Shown: positions 8,699 to 16,800 of the stretch, in pieces
How positions within the stretch are numbered: position 1 is the first letter of the stretch
How the letters are laid out: every line of letters begins with the position of its first letter
Origin: Roseateles sp.
Lineage (GTDB): Bacteria > Pseudomonadota > Gammaproteobacteria > Burkholderiales > Burkholderiaceae_C
NCBI GenBank assembly: GCA_016790285.1
Contig: JAEUPJ010000077.1
Location: forward strand, 1 to 64,000
Reading direction: 5' to 3'
DNA length: 64,000 nucleotides
Made by a program: the position numbers and the translations under genes
Notes under the pieces: generated by a model
What the model was told of the DNA's origin: nothing
Database searches by the model: none
Seen by the model: only the letters and a program-made list of their open reading frames with translations

Positions 8699-9622
8699 AT
8701 GACCGCCCACTTGATCCGTCGCGCCTGCCTGGCTGCCTTCCTTGCCGTGCTCGCCGGCTGCTCCGTGCTGCCGAGCCCGCCGCCTCAGCCGCCCGTCGTC
8801 ACGCCCCCGACCCAGCCCGAGCCGCCGCTGGTCAAGCCCGTCCCCAAGCCGCCCCGCGTGGGCCTGGCCCTGGGCGGCGGTGCGGCGCGCGGCTTTGCGC
8901 ACATCGGCGTCATCCAGGTGCTGGAGGAGAACGGCATCAAGGTTGACCTCGTGGCCGGCACGTCGGCGGGCAGCCTCGTCGCGTCGCTCTACGCCTCGGG
9001 CAAGAGCGGCAAGGACATGCAGCTGCTGGCCGACACCATGGACGAAGGCGCCATCACCGACTGGTCCTTCCCGCTGCGGGGCTTGATCCGTGGCGAGGCG
9101 CTGGCGCGCTTCATCCGCGACAAGACCGGCGGCCGGGCCATCGAGCAGATGGTGCTGCCGCTGGGCATCGTCGCCACCGACCTCTCCGACGGCTCGTCCA
9201 TCCTCTTTCGCAGCGGCGACACCGGCACGGCCGTGCGGGCGTCCAGCGCCGTGCCCGCGGTGTTCCAGCCGGTGCGCATCGGCCAGCGCGAGTATGTGGA
9301 CGGCGGCCTCGTGTCCCCGGTGCCCGTGCGCTTTGCCAAGGAGATGGGTGCGCAGCTCGTCATTGCGGTGGACATCACCTCGCCGCCCGAGAAAGACCCC
9401 CCGGGCGATGCCTTTCGCATGCTGATGCAGACTTTCTCCATCATGGGCCGCAGCATCAACATGTTCGAGCTGCGCGACGCGGACGTCGTCATCCGCCCGC
9501 GCCTGGACGGCGTCGGCAGCGCCGACTTCACCGCCCGCCGCCGCGCCGTGCAGGCCGGCCGCGACGCGGCGCAGGCCCTGCTGCCGCTGATCCGGCAGCG
9601 CATCGCCGAAAAGACGCGCTGA
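8699..9622 (+). CDS. Patatin-like phospholipase lipoprotein
   Basis: A 307-aa protein with a lipoprotein signal peptide (lipobox LAGC, Cys21) and a proline-rich linker (about 25-52), then a patatin domain. The oxyanion loop is GGGAARG (59-65), the nucleophile elbow GTSAG (Ser89) and the catalytic aspartate VDGG (Asp200), so the Ser-Asp dyad is complete. The family hydrolyses acyl esters of phospholipids. Cys21 is followed by Ser rather than Asp, which favours sorting to the outer membrane, probably facing the periplasm. It lies 4 nt before the LON-domain gene and is probably co-transcribed with it. Confidence 0.87.
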   Translation: MTAHLIRRACLAAFLAVLAGCSVLPSPPPQPPVVTPPTQPEPPLVKPVPKPPRVGLALGGGAARGFAHIGVIQVLEENGIKVDLVAGTSAGSLVASLYASGKSGKDMQLLADTMDEGAITDWSFPLRGLIRGEALARFIRDKTGGRAIEQMVLPLGIVATDLSDGSSILFRSGDTGTAVRASSAVPAVFQPVRIGQREYVDGGLVSPVPVRFAKEMGAQLVIAVDITSPPEKDPPGDAFRMLMQTFSIMGRSINMFELRDADVVIRPRLDGVGSADFTARRRAVQAGRDAAQALLPLIRQRIAEKTR

Positions 9623-9626
9623 CACC

Positions 9627-10277
9627 ATGACCGCCGCCGACATCGAGACGCCGCTGTTCCCGTTGCGCTCGGTGCTGTTCCCGGGCGACCCGCTGCCGCT
9701 GCGCATCTTCGAGCCGCGTTACCTGGACATGGTGCAGCGCTGCCATGCCCGCGGGGAGCCCTTCGGCGTCGTCACGCTCAGCGAAGGCGAGGAAGTGCGC
9801 CGGCGCGACGGGGCGGGCTTCCAGCGCGAGGCCTTCCACGACGTCGGCACGCTCGCGCACATCGAGCAGTTCGACGCCGGGCAGCCGGGCCTCATCCACA
9901 TCCGCACCGTGGGCCGCGAGCGTTTCCGCGTCACGGGCCGCCGCTGCCTGAGCCATGGCCTGTGGGTGGGCACGCTGGCGCTCATCGAGCCCGACGCCGA
10001 GGTGCCGGTGCCCGACGACCTGCGCCTGGCCGCCCGCCAGCTCAAGGATGTGCTCGCGAACCTGGCGGGCCGCGCCGCGCCCGAGGACCTGCCCGTTCAG
10101 CCGCCCTACCGCTGGGACGATGCCGGCTGGCTCGCCAACCGCTGGGCCGGGCTGCTGCCGATGTCATTGCAGGAGCGCCACCGGCTGATGGCGCTGGAGA
10201 ACCCGCTGCTGCGCCTGGAGCTGGTGGTGGACCGGCTGGACGCCCTCAACGCGCCCGGCCGTCCAGCCAGTGCGTGA
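9627..10277 (+). CDS. Stand-alone LON substrate-binding domain protein
   Basis: A 216-aa soluble protein made of the N-terminal domain of Lon protease without ATPase or peptidase parts. The signature is LFPLRSVLFPGDPLPLRIFE then PRYLDMVQRC near the N-terminus, and the C-terminal helical part has LPMSLQERHRLMALEN. Such proteins are common in Burkholderiales; their function is not known, though substrate recognition or a chaperone-like role is often assumed. The gene follows the patatin lipoprotein by 4 nt. Its 3' end overlaps the convergent alpha/beta hydrolase gene by 32 nt. Confidence 0.83.
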   Translation: MTAADIETPLFPLRSVLFPGDPLPLRIFEPRYLDMVQRCHARGEPFGVVTLSEGEEVRRRDGAGFQREAFHDVGTLAHIEQFDAGQPGLIHIRTVGRERFRVTGRRCLSHGLWVGTLALIEPDAEVPVPDDLRLAARQLKDVLANLAGRAAPEDLPVQPPYRWDDAGWLANRWAGLLPMSLQERHRLMALENPLLRLELVVDRLDALNAPGRPASA

Positions 10278-11085
10278 GCACGGCCAGCACCTCGGCCTTC
10301 TGCGGCTCGTTGAAGATCTCGTGCGAGAAGCCCGGCCAGGGCCGGGTCGCCACGGCGTGGGCCGGTGCCGCGGCGGCAAAGGCCTCGCTGCCGCGCGGCG
10401 CCACGCACCGGTCGGCACCCGCCCACATGAGCAGCGTGGGCACGGCCCAGCGCGGCGCTGCGGCAATGGCCTGGGCGCCGCCATCGACGATGAAGCGGGT
10501 CAGCCGCGCGGTGATGCGGTCGTGCACCAGCGGGTCGGCCACGTAGGCGGCCACCACGGCGGGGTCGCGGCAGATCCATTCGGGCTTGAGGCCATTGCCC
10601 ACCGCCAGGCCCGGGGCCAGCGTCTCGGCCAGGGCCAAGGCGAGCTTCTGGGCGCCGGTGAGCCCGGGGTCCAGCGCGGGTGACGACAGCACCAGGCCGT
10701 CCAGCGGCCGGCTCCAGGCGGCCGGGCTCGGCGCCAGCGCCTCGGCCGCGAAGCGTGCGACCACGAGGCCGCCCATGCTGTGGCCGACCAGCACGAAAGG
10801 CCGGCCGGGCTGGCGCACCGCATCGATGACTTGCGAGGTGTCGCGCAGCAGGGCGTCGTGGCGGGGCACGTCGCCGCGGCGGCCGTCGCTCTGGCCGTGG
10901 CCGCGGTGGTCCCAGCCGTGCACGTCCCAGCCTCGTGCGTTGAGGGCCGCGGCCACGTGGGCATAGCGGCCGATGTGTTCGCCCAGGCCGTGGCACAGCA
11001 GCACCTGGCCGCGCGCCGGGGCTGCGGTTGGAGCTGGCCAGTGCTGCAGGTGCAGGGCGATGCCGTCGTCGGTGGTGATGTTCAT
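10246..11085 (-). CDS. Alpha/beta hydrolase, monoacylglycerol lipase/lysophospholipase type
   Basis: A 279-aa cytoplasmic serine hydrolase. It has the HGLGEHIGRYAHVA oxyanion region, the nucleophile elbow GHSMGG, an acidic residue in WAGADRCVAP and a C-terminal histidine in GFSHEIFNE, a full Ser-Asp-His triad in the PldB/monoglyceride-lipase order. The HGxGEH pattern with WDHRGHG is typical of Hydrolase_4 lipases acting on monoacylglycerol or lysophospholipid. The ATG at 11085 overlaps the YihY stop (ATGA), so it is translationally coupled to that inner-membrane protein. Its 3' end overlaps the convergent LON-domain gene. Confidence 0.86.
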   Translation of the reverse strand: MNITTDDGIALHLQHWPAPTAAPARGQVLLCHGLGEHIGRYAHVAAALNARGWDVHGWDHRGHGQSDGRRGDVPRHDALLRDTSQVIDAVRQPGRPFVLVGHSMGGLVVARFAAEALAPSPAAWSRPLDGLVLSSPALDPGLTGAQKLALALAETLAPGLAVGNGLKPEWICRDPAVVAAYVADPLVHDRITARLTRFIVDGGAQAIAAAPRWAVPTLLMWAGADRCVAPRGSEAFAAAAPAHAVATRPWPGFSHEIFNEPQKAEVLAVLTHWLDGRAR

Positions 11086-11975
11086 CGTGGGGGCGAGTGT
11101 GCCAAAGCCTCGTCCATGCCCCGCCGCGAGCCGAGCACGCGGGCGTAGGCCCAGGTGAACTCCGCGCCGATGAGCAGGATCTGCGCGGAGAAATACACCC
11201 ACACCAGCAGCGCCACGACCGAGGCCGCCGCGCCGAAGCCGGAGACCACGCCGCTGCGTTGCAGGTAGGCGCCGATGCCGTAGCGGCCCAGCGCGAAAAG
11301 CCCCGCCGTCACGAGTGCACCCAGCAGCACGTCCCGCCAGGCCACGCGCACCCGTGGCATCCACTTGAAGATGAGCGCGAAGACGGCCACCACCAGCGCC
11401 TGGCTGACCACGGTGTTGACCACGGCCGCGACGCGCAGGCCCTCGCCGAACCAGGGCTGCCACAGCGCCTGGGCAGCCGACATGACGGCATCCAGCAGCA
11501 GCGAGACGAGCATCAGGAAGCTCAGGCCCAGGATCACGCCGAAGCTCAGCAGCCGCGCACGGATCCAGGCCAGCCACCCTTGCAGCGGCCGCGCGGGCGC
11601 GCGCCAGATGGTGTCCAGCGCGTCCTGCAGCTCGGCGAACATGGTGGTGGCGCCCACGAGCATGAGGCCCAGGCCCAGCAGCGTGTTCAGCCAGCCCCCG
11701 GCGGGCCAGGAGACCGTCTTGAGCAGGGACTCCACCGTGGCCGCGGCATTGCTGCCCAGCAGCCCGGCGAGTTCGTCGAACAGCTCCCCACGCACGGCTT
11801 CGCCGCCCCAGACCAGGCCGGCCACCGACACCACGATCAGCAGCAGCGGCGCCAGTGAGAAGAGGGTGTAGTAGGCCAGCGCAGCCCCCATGCGGGGGCC
11901 GCGGTTGTCGAGGAAGCCATCGAAAGTCAGCTGAAGCACGCGCCCCAGCGGGCGGATCGGGTCGAGCCAGCGCAT
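11082..11975 (-). CDS. yihY: YihY/BrkB family inner-membrane protein
   Basis: A 297-aa protein with six or seven membrane helices. It has the family signatures RMGAALAYYTLFSLAPLLLI and GATTMFAELQDALDTIWRAP, and ends in VYFSAQILLIGAEFTWAYAR. The family, once wrongly called ribonuclease BN, has no settled function; some members are annotated as BrkB virulence factors. It starts at an ATG at 11975 with family-typical length and is coupled by ATGA to the downstream lipase-like hydrolase. Membrane-lipid association is only suggested by that pairing. Confidence 0.85.
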   Translation of the reverse strand: MRWLDPIRPLGRVLQLTFDGFLDNRGPRMGAALAYYTLFSLAPLLLIVVSVAGLVWGGEAVRGELFDELAGLLGSNAAATVESLLKTVSWPAGGWLNTLLGLGLMLVGATTMFAELQDALDTIWRAPARPLQGWLAWIRARLLSFGVILGLSFLMLVSLLLDAVMSAAQALWQPWFGEGLRVAAVVNTVVSQALVVAVFALIFKWMPRVRVAWRDVLLGALVTAGLFALGRYGIGAYLQRSGVVSGFGAAASVVALLVWVYFSAQILLIGAEFTWAYARVLGSRRGMDEALAHSPPR

Positions 11976-12022
11976 GCCCGCAGTCTGTGCGCGGGGCGCG
12001 AGCGGCGCTGTAGGACGCAGCC

Positions 12023-12757
12023 TCAGAGTGCCGTGCGCAACTTGTCGTAGCCGCTGCGGCTCACCGGGATGCGCTTGCCGTTCTTCATGCGGGCGATGTA
12101 GGCGTCGCTGTCGGTGCGCTCCAGGCCTTGCAGCTGCGCGAGGTTGATGATGAAGGAGCGGTGCACGCGCACGAAGCGCACCGGGTCGAGCTGGGCCTCG
12201 AGCTCGGAGATGCGCTGCGCCTTGAGGTGCTCGCGGCCGTGGGCGTGGAAGGCGACGTTGTCGGCCTGGGCCTCGATGTAGGCGATGTCGTCCACCAGCA
12301 GCACCTGCAGGCCGCCGGCGCTGTCGTGGTCACGCACCAGCACACGTGCGATGCGCGGCGCGGTGGGGCTCACCAACTGGTCCAGCCCGGGCGCGGGCTG
12401 GCCGAGCAGGCGGCGGGCGCGCGCCAGCGCCGCGTCGAAGCGGTCCTGGGCGAAGGGCTTGAGGAGGTAGTCGACCGCGTGCAGCTCGAAGGCGCGCAGC
12501 GCGTGCTGGTCATGCGCGGTCGTGAACACGACGCCGTCGCGCCGGCCGGTCAGCTCCAGCACCTCCAGACCGGTGAGCTTGGGCATCTGGATGTCCAGGA
12601 AGACGAGGTCTGGCTTGAGCTCGGTGATGGCGCGGGCGGCGGCCAGGCCGTTGTCGGCCTCGGCCACGACGGCGATGTCGGCGTGTGCGCTCAGGTACTC
12701 GGCCAGCAGGCGGCGGGCCAGTGGTTCGTCATCGGCGATGAGGGCTTGGAGCGTCAT
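12023..12757 (-). CDS. LytTR-family response regulator
   Basis: A 244-aa regulator: CheY-like receiver (1-120) with ADDEP, phospho-acceptor Asp55 in LVFLDIQMP and Lys100 in DYLLKPF, then a LytTR DNA-binding domain (about 140-244) including FVRVHRSFIINL and KNGKRIPVSRSGY. LytTR proteins bind pairs of 9-bp direct repeats separated by 12-13 bp. Such a pair sits upstream of this operon at 14606-14635. The ATG overlaps the kinase stop (ATGA). It is the last gene of a LiaF-like, LytS-type kinase, regulator operon, pointing to a cell-envelope stress circuit. Confidence 0.9.
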   Translation of the reverse strand: MTLQALIADDEPLARRLLAEYLSAHADIAVVAEADNGLAAARAITELKPDLVFLDIQMPKLTGLEVLELTGRRDGVVFTTAHDQHALRAFELHAVDYLLKPFAQDRFDAALARARRLLGQPAPGLDQLVSPTAPRIARVLVRDHDSAGGLQVLLVDDIAYIEAQADNVAFHAHGREHLKAQRISELEAQLDPVRFVRVHRSFIINLAQLQGLERTDSDAYIARMKNGKRIPVSRSGYDKLRTAL

Positions 12758-13815
12758 GGCTGGGCCTCGTAGGGGAGGGTGAGTTCGACGGTGAAGCCCT
12801 CGGGCGACGCGCCCCACTGCGCGTGCGCACGGCCCGCGTACTGGGCCGCCAGGCGTTCGCGCAGGTTGCGCAGCCCCAGGCCCAGGCCGCTCACCTCCGC
12901 CGGGCGTTCGGGCACGGGGTTGCGCACGGCGATGTGCAGCCAGCCGTCGCGCACCAGTGCCTGCACTTGCAGCAGGCCGCCGTCGTCGCGCGGGCGCAGG
13001 CCGTGCTTCAGGGCGTTCTCCACCAGCGGCTGCAGCGTCAGCGGCGGCAGCAGGGCGGGCAGGGCGTCGTCGCTGGCGTCCAGCGCGGTGGTGAGCTTGT
13101 CGCCCAGGCGCTGGCGCTCGATGGCGAGGTAATGCCGCACCAGCCCCAGTTCCTCGTGCAGGCGGATGCGGTCGCGGCCGGCGAGCTCCAGCGTCTGGCG
13201 GAAGAACTGCGCCAGGTCGATGGCCATGGCGCGGGCGGCGGCCGGGTCCAGGTGGGTGAGAGCGCTGAGGGCGTTCAGGCTGTTGAAGAGGAAGTGCGGG
13301 TCGATCTGCAGTCGCAGCAGCTGCAGCTCCATGTCGCGCGCCAGCAGCCGGGCCTGGGCCTCGCGGGCCGTGGCGGCCTGGGCGTTCTGGAAGGCGATCA
13401 GCAGGTCGTGCGTCAGCACCGCCAGCGTCAGCAGGCCCAGCACCGTCGTCGCCAGCACCGCGATGCCTCCCGGCGTGAGCCCCACCCAGCCCAGCGGGTG
13501 GCCGAACAGTGTGCCGGCGGCGTCCCAGGCGATGGCCAGCCCCAGCATGGCCGCAGCGAGCGTGCCGACCAGCATGCCCCGGTAGCCCAGGGTGCTCATC
13601 CACGGGGCCGCACCGAACGGGCGGCTGCGGCAGGGGTAGTAGGTGGCCAGGGCGACGAAGGCGAACACCGCGAACAGCGGCGCAGCCCAGGGCAGGGCAG
13701 CGCCGAAGGGTGCCAGGCCGAGCGCATGCAGCAGCGCGGCCAGCGCCGGCCCGCCCAGCGACCACGCCAGCAGGTAGGCCACCAGACCGCGCCAATGGGT
13801 GAGCAGCGGGTGCAA
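12754..13815 (-). CDS. LytS/YehU-type sensor histidine kinase
   Basis: A 353-aa kinase with four or so membrane helices in the first 140 residues. The His_kinase motif IDPHFLFNSLNALSAL (His174) is followed by the ATP-binding domain with VENALKHG (Asn267) and GLGLGLRNL. There is no large periplasmic domain, so sensing is likely within the membrane. The reading frame supports a TTG start at 13815, 4 nt after the LiaF-like stop; no better ATG or GTG lies close by. It phosphorylates the coupled LytTR regulator. Organisation fits LytSR-like envelope-stress systems; the signal is unknown. Confidence 0.86.
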   Translation of the reverse strand: MHPLLTHWRGLVAYLLAWSLGGPALAALLHALGLAPFGAALPWAAPLFAVFAFVALATYYPCRSRPFGAAPWMSTLGYRGMLVGTLAAAMLGLAIAWDAAGTLFGHPLGWVGLTPGGIAVLATTVLGLLTLAVLTHDLLIAFQNAQAATAREAQARLLARDMELQLLRLQIDPHFLFNSLNALSALTHLDPAAARAMAIDLAQFFRQTLELAGRDRIRLHEELGLVRHYLAIERQRLGDKLTTALDASDDALPALLPPLTLQPLVENALKHGLRPRDDGGLLQVQALVRDGWLHIAVRNPVPERPAEVSGLGLGLRNLRERLAAQYAGRAHAQWGASPEGFTVELTLPYEAQP

Positions 13816-13819
13816 GGCG

Positions 13820-14536
13820 TCAGTGCTTGATCTCGACGCCGCCGAACATCACCTCGCCGGTGAGGACCAGGCGCGGGCCGGGCGTCATGGGCGGCAGGGT
13901 CTTGTCCTCGACCCCGCCGAAGGTGGCGGCGAGCTCCACCGCGACCGTCCAGTCGCGCGGCACGCGCAGCTCGATGCCGCTGAAGCGGGCGGAGATGTCC
14001 AGCCGCGCTTCGGGGCCGGCCATGGTGGCCTGGGTCAGGTCCAGCTCCACGCCGCCGAACGTGCTGGTGACGCGGCCGCCCTTGAAGCTGCTGGAGTCGT
14101 TGCGCTGGCTCACGGCGCTGAAGCTCGCCTGGATGTCGACCTGCTCGCCGTGCTCCACCGTCATGTCGCCGCCGGCGGCGTCGGGTGTGGCGCGCGGCAG
14201 CAGCCCGCGCATGACGATCGAGACCCCCATGGCGATGATGAAAACCGGCCACCACTCGCGCCAGTGGACGTTCACATAGCCCAGGTTCTGCGCCGTCAGC
14301 ATGACGCCCACGGCGATGAGGACGACCCCGAGCAGGCCGCTGCCGCGGTGCACGGGCCACGCCAGGCGCGCCAGCCCCCAGAGCACGAAGGCCAGCGGCC
14401 AGAACGTGCGCATGAGCGCCACGTCAAAGAGGCGCAGGTTGTCCAGCAACACCAGCAGGCCAACGCCGATGACGGCGATGCCGAACAGCACGCGGTGGCC
14501 GGCGTGGCGGGTGTGGGGGCGGTGATGACGGCGCAT
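13820..14536 (-). CDS. LiaF-like membrane protein
   Basis: A 238-aa protein with four hydrophobic segments in the first 110 residues (GIAVIGVGLLVLLDNLRLF, WPLAFVLWGLARLAW and others). A soluble C-terminal beta domain has repeated short strands (STFGGVELDLT, ISARFSGIELRVP, ATFGGVEDK, EVMFGGVEIKH). This is the LiaI/LiaF-like membrane region plus the DUF2154 'cell wall-active antibiotic response' domain. In Firmicutes LiaF inhibits the LiaS kinase; here it is the first gene of an operon with a LytS-type kinase, so an analogous inhibitory or sensing role is a reasonable inference. A 9-bp direct repeat lies 70-99 nt upstream. Confidence 0.8.
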   Translation of the reverse strand: MRRHHRPHTRHAGHRVLFGIAVIGVGLLVLLDNLRLFDVALMRTFWPLAFVLWGLARLAWPVHRGSGLLGVVLIAVGVMLTAQNLGYVNVHWREWWPVFIIAMGVSIVMRGLLPRATPDAAGGDMTVEHGEQVDIQASFSAVSQRNDSSSFKGGRVTSTFGGVELDLTQATMAGPEARLDISARFSGIELRVPRDWTVAVELAATFGGVEDKTLPPMTPGPRLVLTGEVMFGGVEIKH

Positions 14537-14605
14537 GGGCGGGGTCCGGGAGATCGATGGCCGTGAGTAGACCCCGAACCTGCACCCGCATGGCGCGCGA
14601 AACGG

Positions 14606-14635
14606 CGAATCGACGGCGGGCGCCGACGAATCGAC
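14606..14635 (-). promoter_or_regulatory. LytTR-type direct repeat upstream of the liaF-lytS-lytR operon
   Basis: On the minus strand GTCGATTCG occurs twice (14627-14635 and 14606-14614) with exactly 12 bp between, giving a 21-bp period, two helical turns. This is the architecture LytTR proteins are known to bind. The site lies upstream of the operon encoding a LytTR regulator, so positive autoregulation is likely. The sequence is seen directly; the binder is inferred. Confidence 0.65.
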
Positions 14636-14652
14636 AGGGTGGCAGACCCATG

Positions 14653-14685
14653 AAAAAAGGCCCGGTGCGTGGGCACCGGGCCTTT
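14653..14685 (-). terminator. Intrinsic terminator of the phasin gene
   Basis: On the minus strand, 20 nt after the phasin stop, a perfect 11-bp stem (14658-14668 with 14673-14683) with a 4-nt loop is followed by a run of six T. This is a classical Rho-independent terminator for a highly expressed gene. Confidence 0.9.
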
Positions 14686-14704
14686 CAGGAGAGCTGCAGA
14701 CCGA

Positions 14705-15259
14705 TCAGGCAGCGCGCTTGCTGGAGCGCGTGGCGGTCTGGGTGGCCTTCACGGCTTGCGACGTGGCGGCCTGGAAGTTGGCTTCGGCGACTTCGACGGC
14801 CTGCTTGGTGGCCTTCTGGACCGACTCGAAGGCGTTGTTGGCGGCTGCGACGGCCGACTTCACCAGGGCGACGGCGTTTTCGGTGCCGGCGGGGGCGTTC
14901 TTGGCAGCCGTGTCCACCATGGCGGTGAACTTCTTCTGCGCATCGGAGAACTGGGCTTCAGCGGCCTTGGCGACTTCAGCACCGGTGCTGGAGGCGATGT
15001 CGTAGATGTGGCGGCTGTAGGAAGCGGCCTTCTCGGCGGTCGGCTGCAGCAGGGCGGCTTGCAGGGACAGCAGCTCCTGCGCGTCCTTCACCGACAGGGC
15101 GGCGGAGGTGGTGTCGGCGGCCTCGGTCAGCGCGGTCTTGGCGACCTGCAGGTTGAGTTCGACGAGCTTTTCGACGCCTTCGAATGCCTTGTTGGTCAGG
15201 CCGAAGAGGGTTTCGACATTGGCCTTGTGGGCGGCGAGGACTTGTTCAGCGGTCAGCAT
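14705..15259 (-). CDS. phaP: Phasin family protein
   Basis: A 184-aa, cysteine-free, alanine-rich helical protein of the phasin_2 family: starts [19 protein letters not shown], contains [11 protein letters not shown] and [12 protein letters not shown], and ends with a basic tail (SSKRAA). Phasins coat polyhydroxyalkanoate granules and set granule number and size. The gene stands alone with a strong terminator and a promoter flanked by two inverted TTTGCTGCA boxes, resembling PhaR-repressed phasin genes. The ATG at 15259 is preceded by GGAGTCCACCC. It indicates PHA storage in the segment A organism, although no synthase gene is in the window. Confidence 0.9.
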   Translation of the reverse strand: MLTAEQVLAAHKANVETLFGLTNKAFEGVEKLVELNLQVAKTALTEAADTTSAALSVKDAQELLSLQAALLQPTAEKAASYSRHIYDIASSTGAEVAKAAEAQFSDAQKKFTAMVDTAAKNAPAGTENAVALVKSAVAAANNAFESVQKATKQAVEVAEANFQAATSQAVKATQTATRSSKRAA

Positions 15260-15300
15260 GGGTGGACTCCGTTTCAGTGTGGTTGAACCGTTTGCCGTGC

Positions 15301-15377
15301 TTTGCTGCACTGCAACATGAACTGAATGATAGGGGCCCGCGGGCGGATTGCAAGAACTTTTTGTGCACTGCAGCAAA
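15301..15377 (-). promoter_or_regulatory. Phasin promoter with two inverted PhaR-like boxes
   Basis: TTTGCTGCACTGCAAC (15301-15316, plus strand) and TTTGCTGCAGTGCACA (15377-15362, minus strand) face each other. Between them, on the minus strand, lie a -35-like CTTGCA (15354-15349) and a -10-like TATCAT (15331-15326) 17 bp apart. TGCA-centred boxes are typical targets of the PHA-responsive repressor PhaR. The match to PhaR is inferred; the promoter elements are seen. Confidence 0.6.
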
Positions 15378-15412
15378 TTAGGGGTGTCCGGATGTGACTA
15401 TCGTCGCGGGCC

Positions 15413-16351
15413 ATGCTGGCCTACCACTCCGACGCCCACAGCCTGGCCCTGCCGCCGGGCCACCGTTTTCCGCAGTCCAAGTACCGGATGCTGCGCGAGC
15501 ACTTCGAGCGCGAGCCGGGGCTCGTGCGCATGGAACCCGCGCCCGCCGCCAGCGAAGGCGAGCTGGTGCTGGTGCACACGCCGGACTACGTCGACGCCGT
15601 GCTGATGGGCCGCCTGAGCGCGCTGGAGCAGCGCGAGATCGGCTTCCCCTGGAGCCCCTCGGTGGCCGACCGCTCGCGCCGCTCGGTGGGCGCGACCATC
15701 GCTGCCGCCCGGGCGGCCCTGGACGAAGGGGTGGCCGCCAACATGGCCGGCGGCACCCATCACGCCTATGCGGACAAGGGCTCGGGCTACTGCGTCTTCA
15801 ACGACGTGGCGGTTGCCGCGCGGCTGATGCAGGCGGAGTGGTCGCGCCGGCACGGCCAGCTGCTGCGGGTGCTCGTCATCGACCTGGACGTGCACCAGGG
15901 CAATGGCACCGCGGCCATCTTCCGGGACGACGACACCGTCTTCACCTTCTCGATGCACGGCGAGCGCAACTTCCCGTTCCGCAAGGAGGCCAGCGACCTG
16001 GACGTGGGCCTGCCGGACGGCTGCGGCGACGCGCAGTACCTGGCCGCCCTGGACGAGGCGATGGAAGAGGTGTGGCGCCGCTGCCAGCCCGGGCTGGCCT
16101 TCTTCCTGGCGGGCGCCGACCCCCACGAGGCGGACCGCCTGGGGCGACTGAAGCTCAGCTACGAAGGCCTGGCCGAGCGCGACGGCCGGGTGCTGGATGC
16201 GCTGCGGGCGCGCCGCATCCCGGTCGCGCTCAGCATGGCCGGCGGCTACGGGCACGATCTGTCGACGACCGTGAAGGTGCAGGTCAACACGCTGAATGTC
16301 GCCGCGGCGTCCTGGGCCGTGTGGCAGCGCATGAAAGAATCGGCCGCATGA
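15413..16351 (+). CDS. Histone deacetylase-like amidohydrolase
   Basis: A 312-aa zinc hydrolase of the arginase/deacetylase fold. It shows the paired histidines GGTHHA (116-117), the zinc ligands in VIDLDVHQGNGT (Asp159, His161) and the third ligand in AGADPHEADRLG (Asp236). All catalytic residues of class II HDAC/HDAH/AcuC-like enzymes are present. Bacterial members deacetylate small acetylated amines or protein lysines. It begins a long run of plus-strand genes and overlaps the thioesterase start by ATGA. It starts about 150 nt from the divergent phasin, but any functional link to PHA is speculation. Confidence 0.88.
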   Translation: MLAYHSDAHSLALPPGHRFPQSKYRMLREHFEREPGLVRMEPAPAASEGELVLVHTPDYVDAVLMGRLSALEQREIGFPWSPSVADRSRRSVGATIAAARAALDEGVAANMAGGTHHAYADKGSGYCVFNDVAVAARLMQAEWSRRHGQLLRVLVIDLDVHQGNGTAAIFRDDDTVFTFSMHGERNFPFRKEASDLDVGLPDGCGDAQYLAALDEAMEEVWRRCQPGLAFFLAGADPHEADRLGRLKLSYEGLAERDGRVLDALRARRIPVALSMAGGYGHDLSTTVKVQVNTLNVAAASWAVWQRMKESAA

Positions 16352-16800
16352 CCCCGCGCCCCCAGCCCGACAGCCGTGACACCTACGCCCGCTTCGTGCC
16401 GCTGACCACCCGGTGGATGGACAACGACGCCTACGGCCACCTGAACAACGTCGTCTACTACAGCCTCTTCGACACCGCGGTGAACAGCCTGCTGATCGAG
16501 GCCGGCGCGCTGGACATCCACGCCGGCGAGGTGATCGGCCTGGTGGTCGAGACGCACTGCAACTTCTTCGAGTCGCTGGCCTTCCCGCAGCGCATCGAGG
16601 CCGGCGTGCGCGTCGCGCAACAGGGGCGCTCCAGCGTGCGCTACGAGATCGGCCTCTTCGCCGAAGGTGCCCAGAGCTGCGCCGCCCGGGGCCATTTCGT
16701 GCACGTCTATGTCGACCGCGACAGCCGCCGCCCCGTGGCCGCGCTGCCCGACGCCTACCTCACTGCCCTCAAGGCACTCACCCCCACCCCCACCCCATGA
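16348..16800 (+). CDS. Acyl-CoA thioesterase, 4HBT hotdog fold
   Basis: A 150-aa hotdog-fold protein with the 4-hydroxybenzoyl-CoA thioesterase/YbgC pattern RWMDNDAYGHLNNVVYYSLF, in which the Asp of DNDAYGH is the usual catalytic residue, followed by VETHCNFFESLAFPQRI. It would hydrolyse short or aromatic acyl-CoA to free acid. The start ATG overlaps the deacetylase stop and its own stop overlaps the next start (both ATGA). The extreme C-terminus is Thr-Pro repeats encoded by a tandem ACCCCC tract that reaches into the nitroreductase start. Confidence 0.83.
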   Translation: MTPRPQPDSRDTYARFVPLTTRWMDNDAYGHLNNVVYYSLFDTAVNSLLIEAGALDIHAGEVIGLVVETHCNFFESLAFPQRIEAGVRVAQQGRSSVRYEIGLFAEGAQSCAARGHFVHVYVDRDSRRPVAALPDAYLTALKALTPTPTP

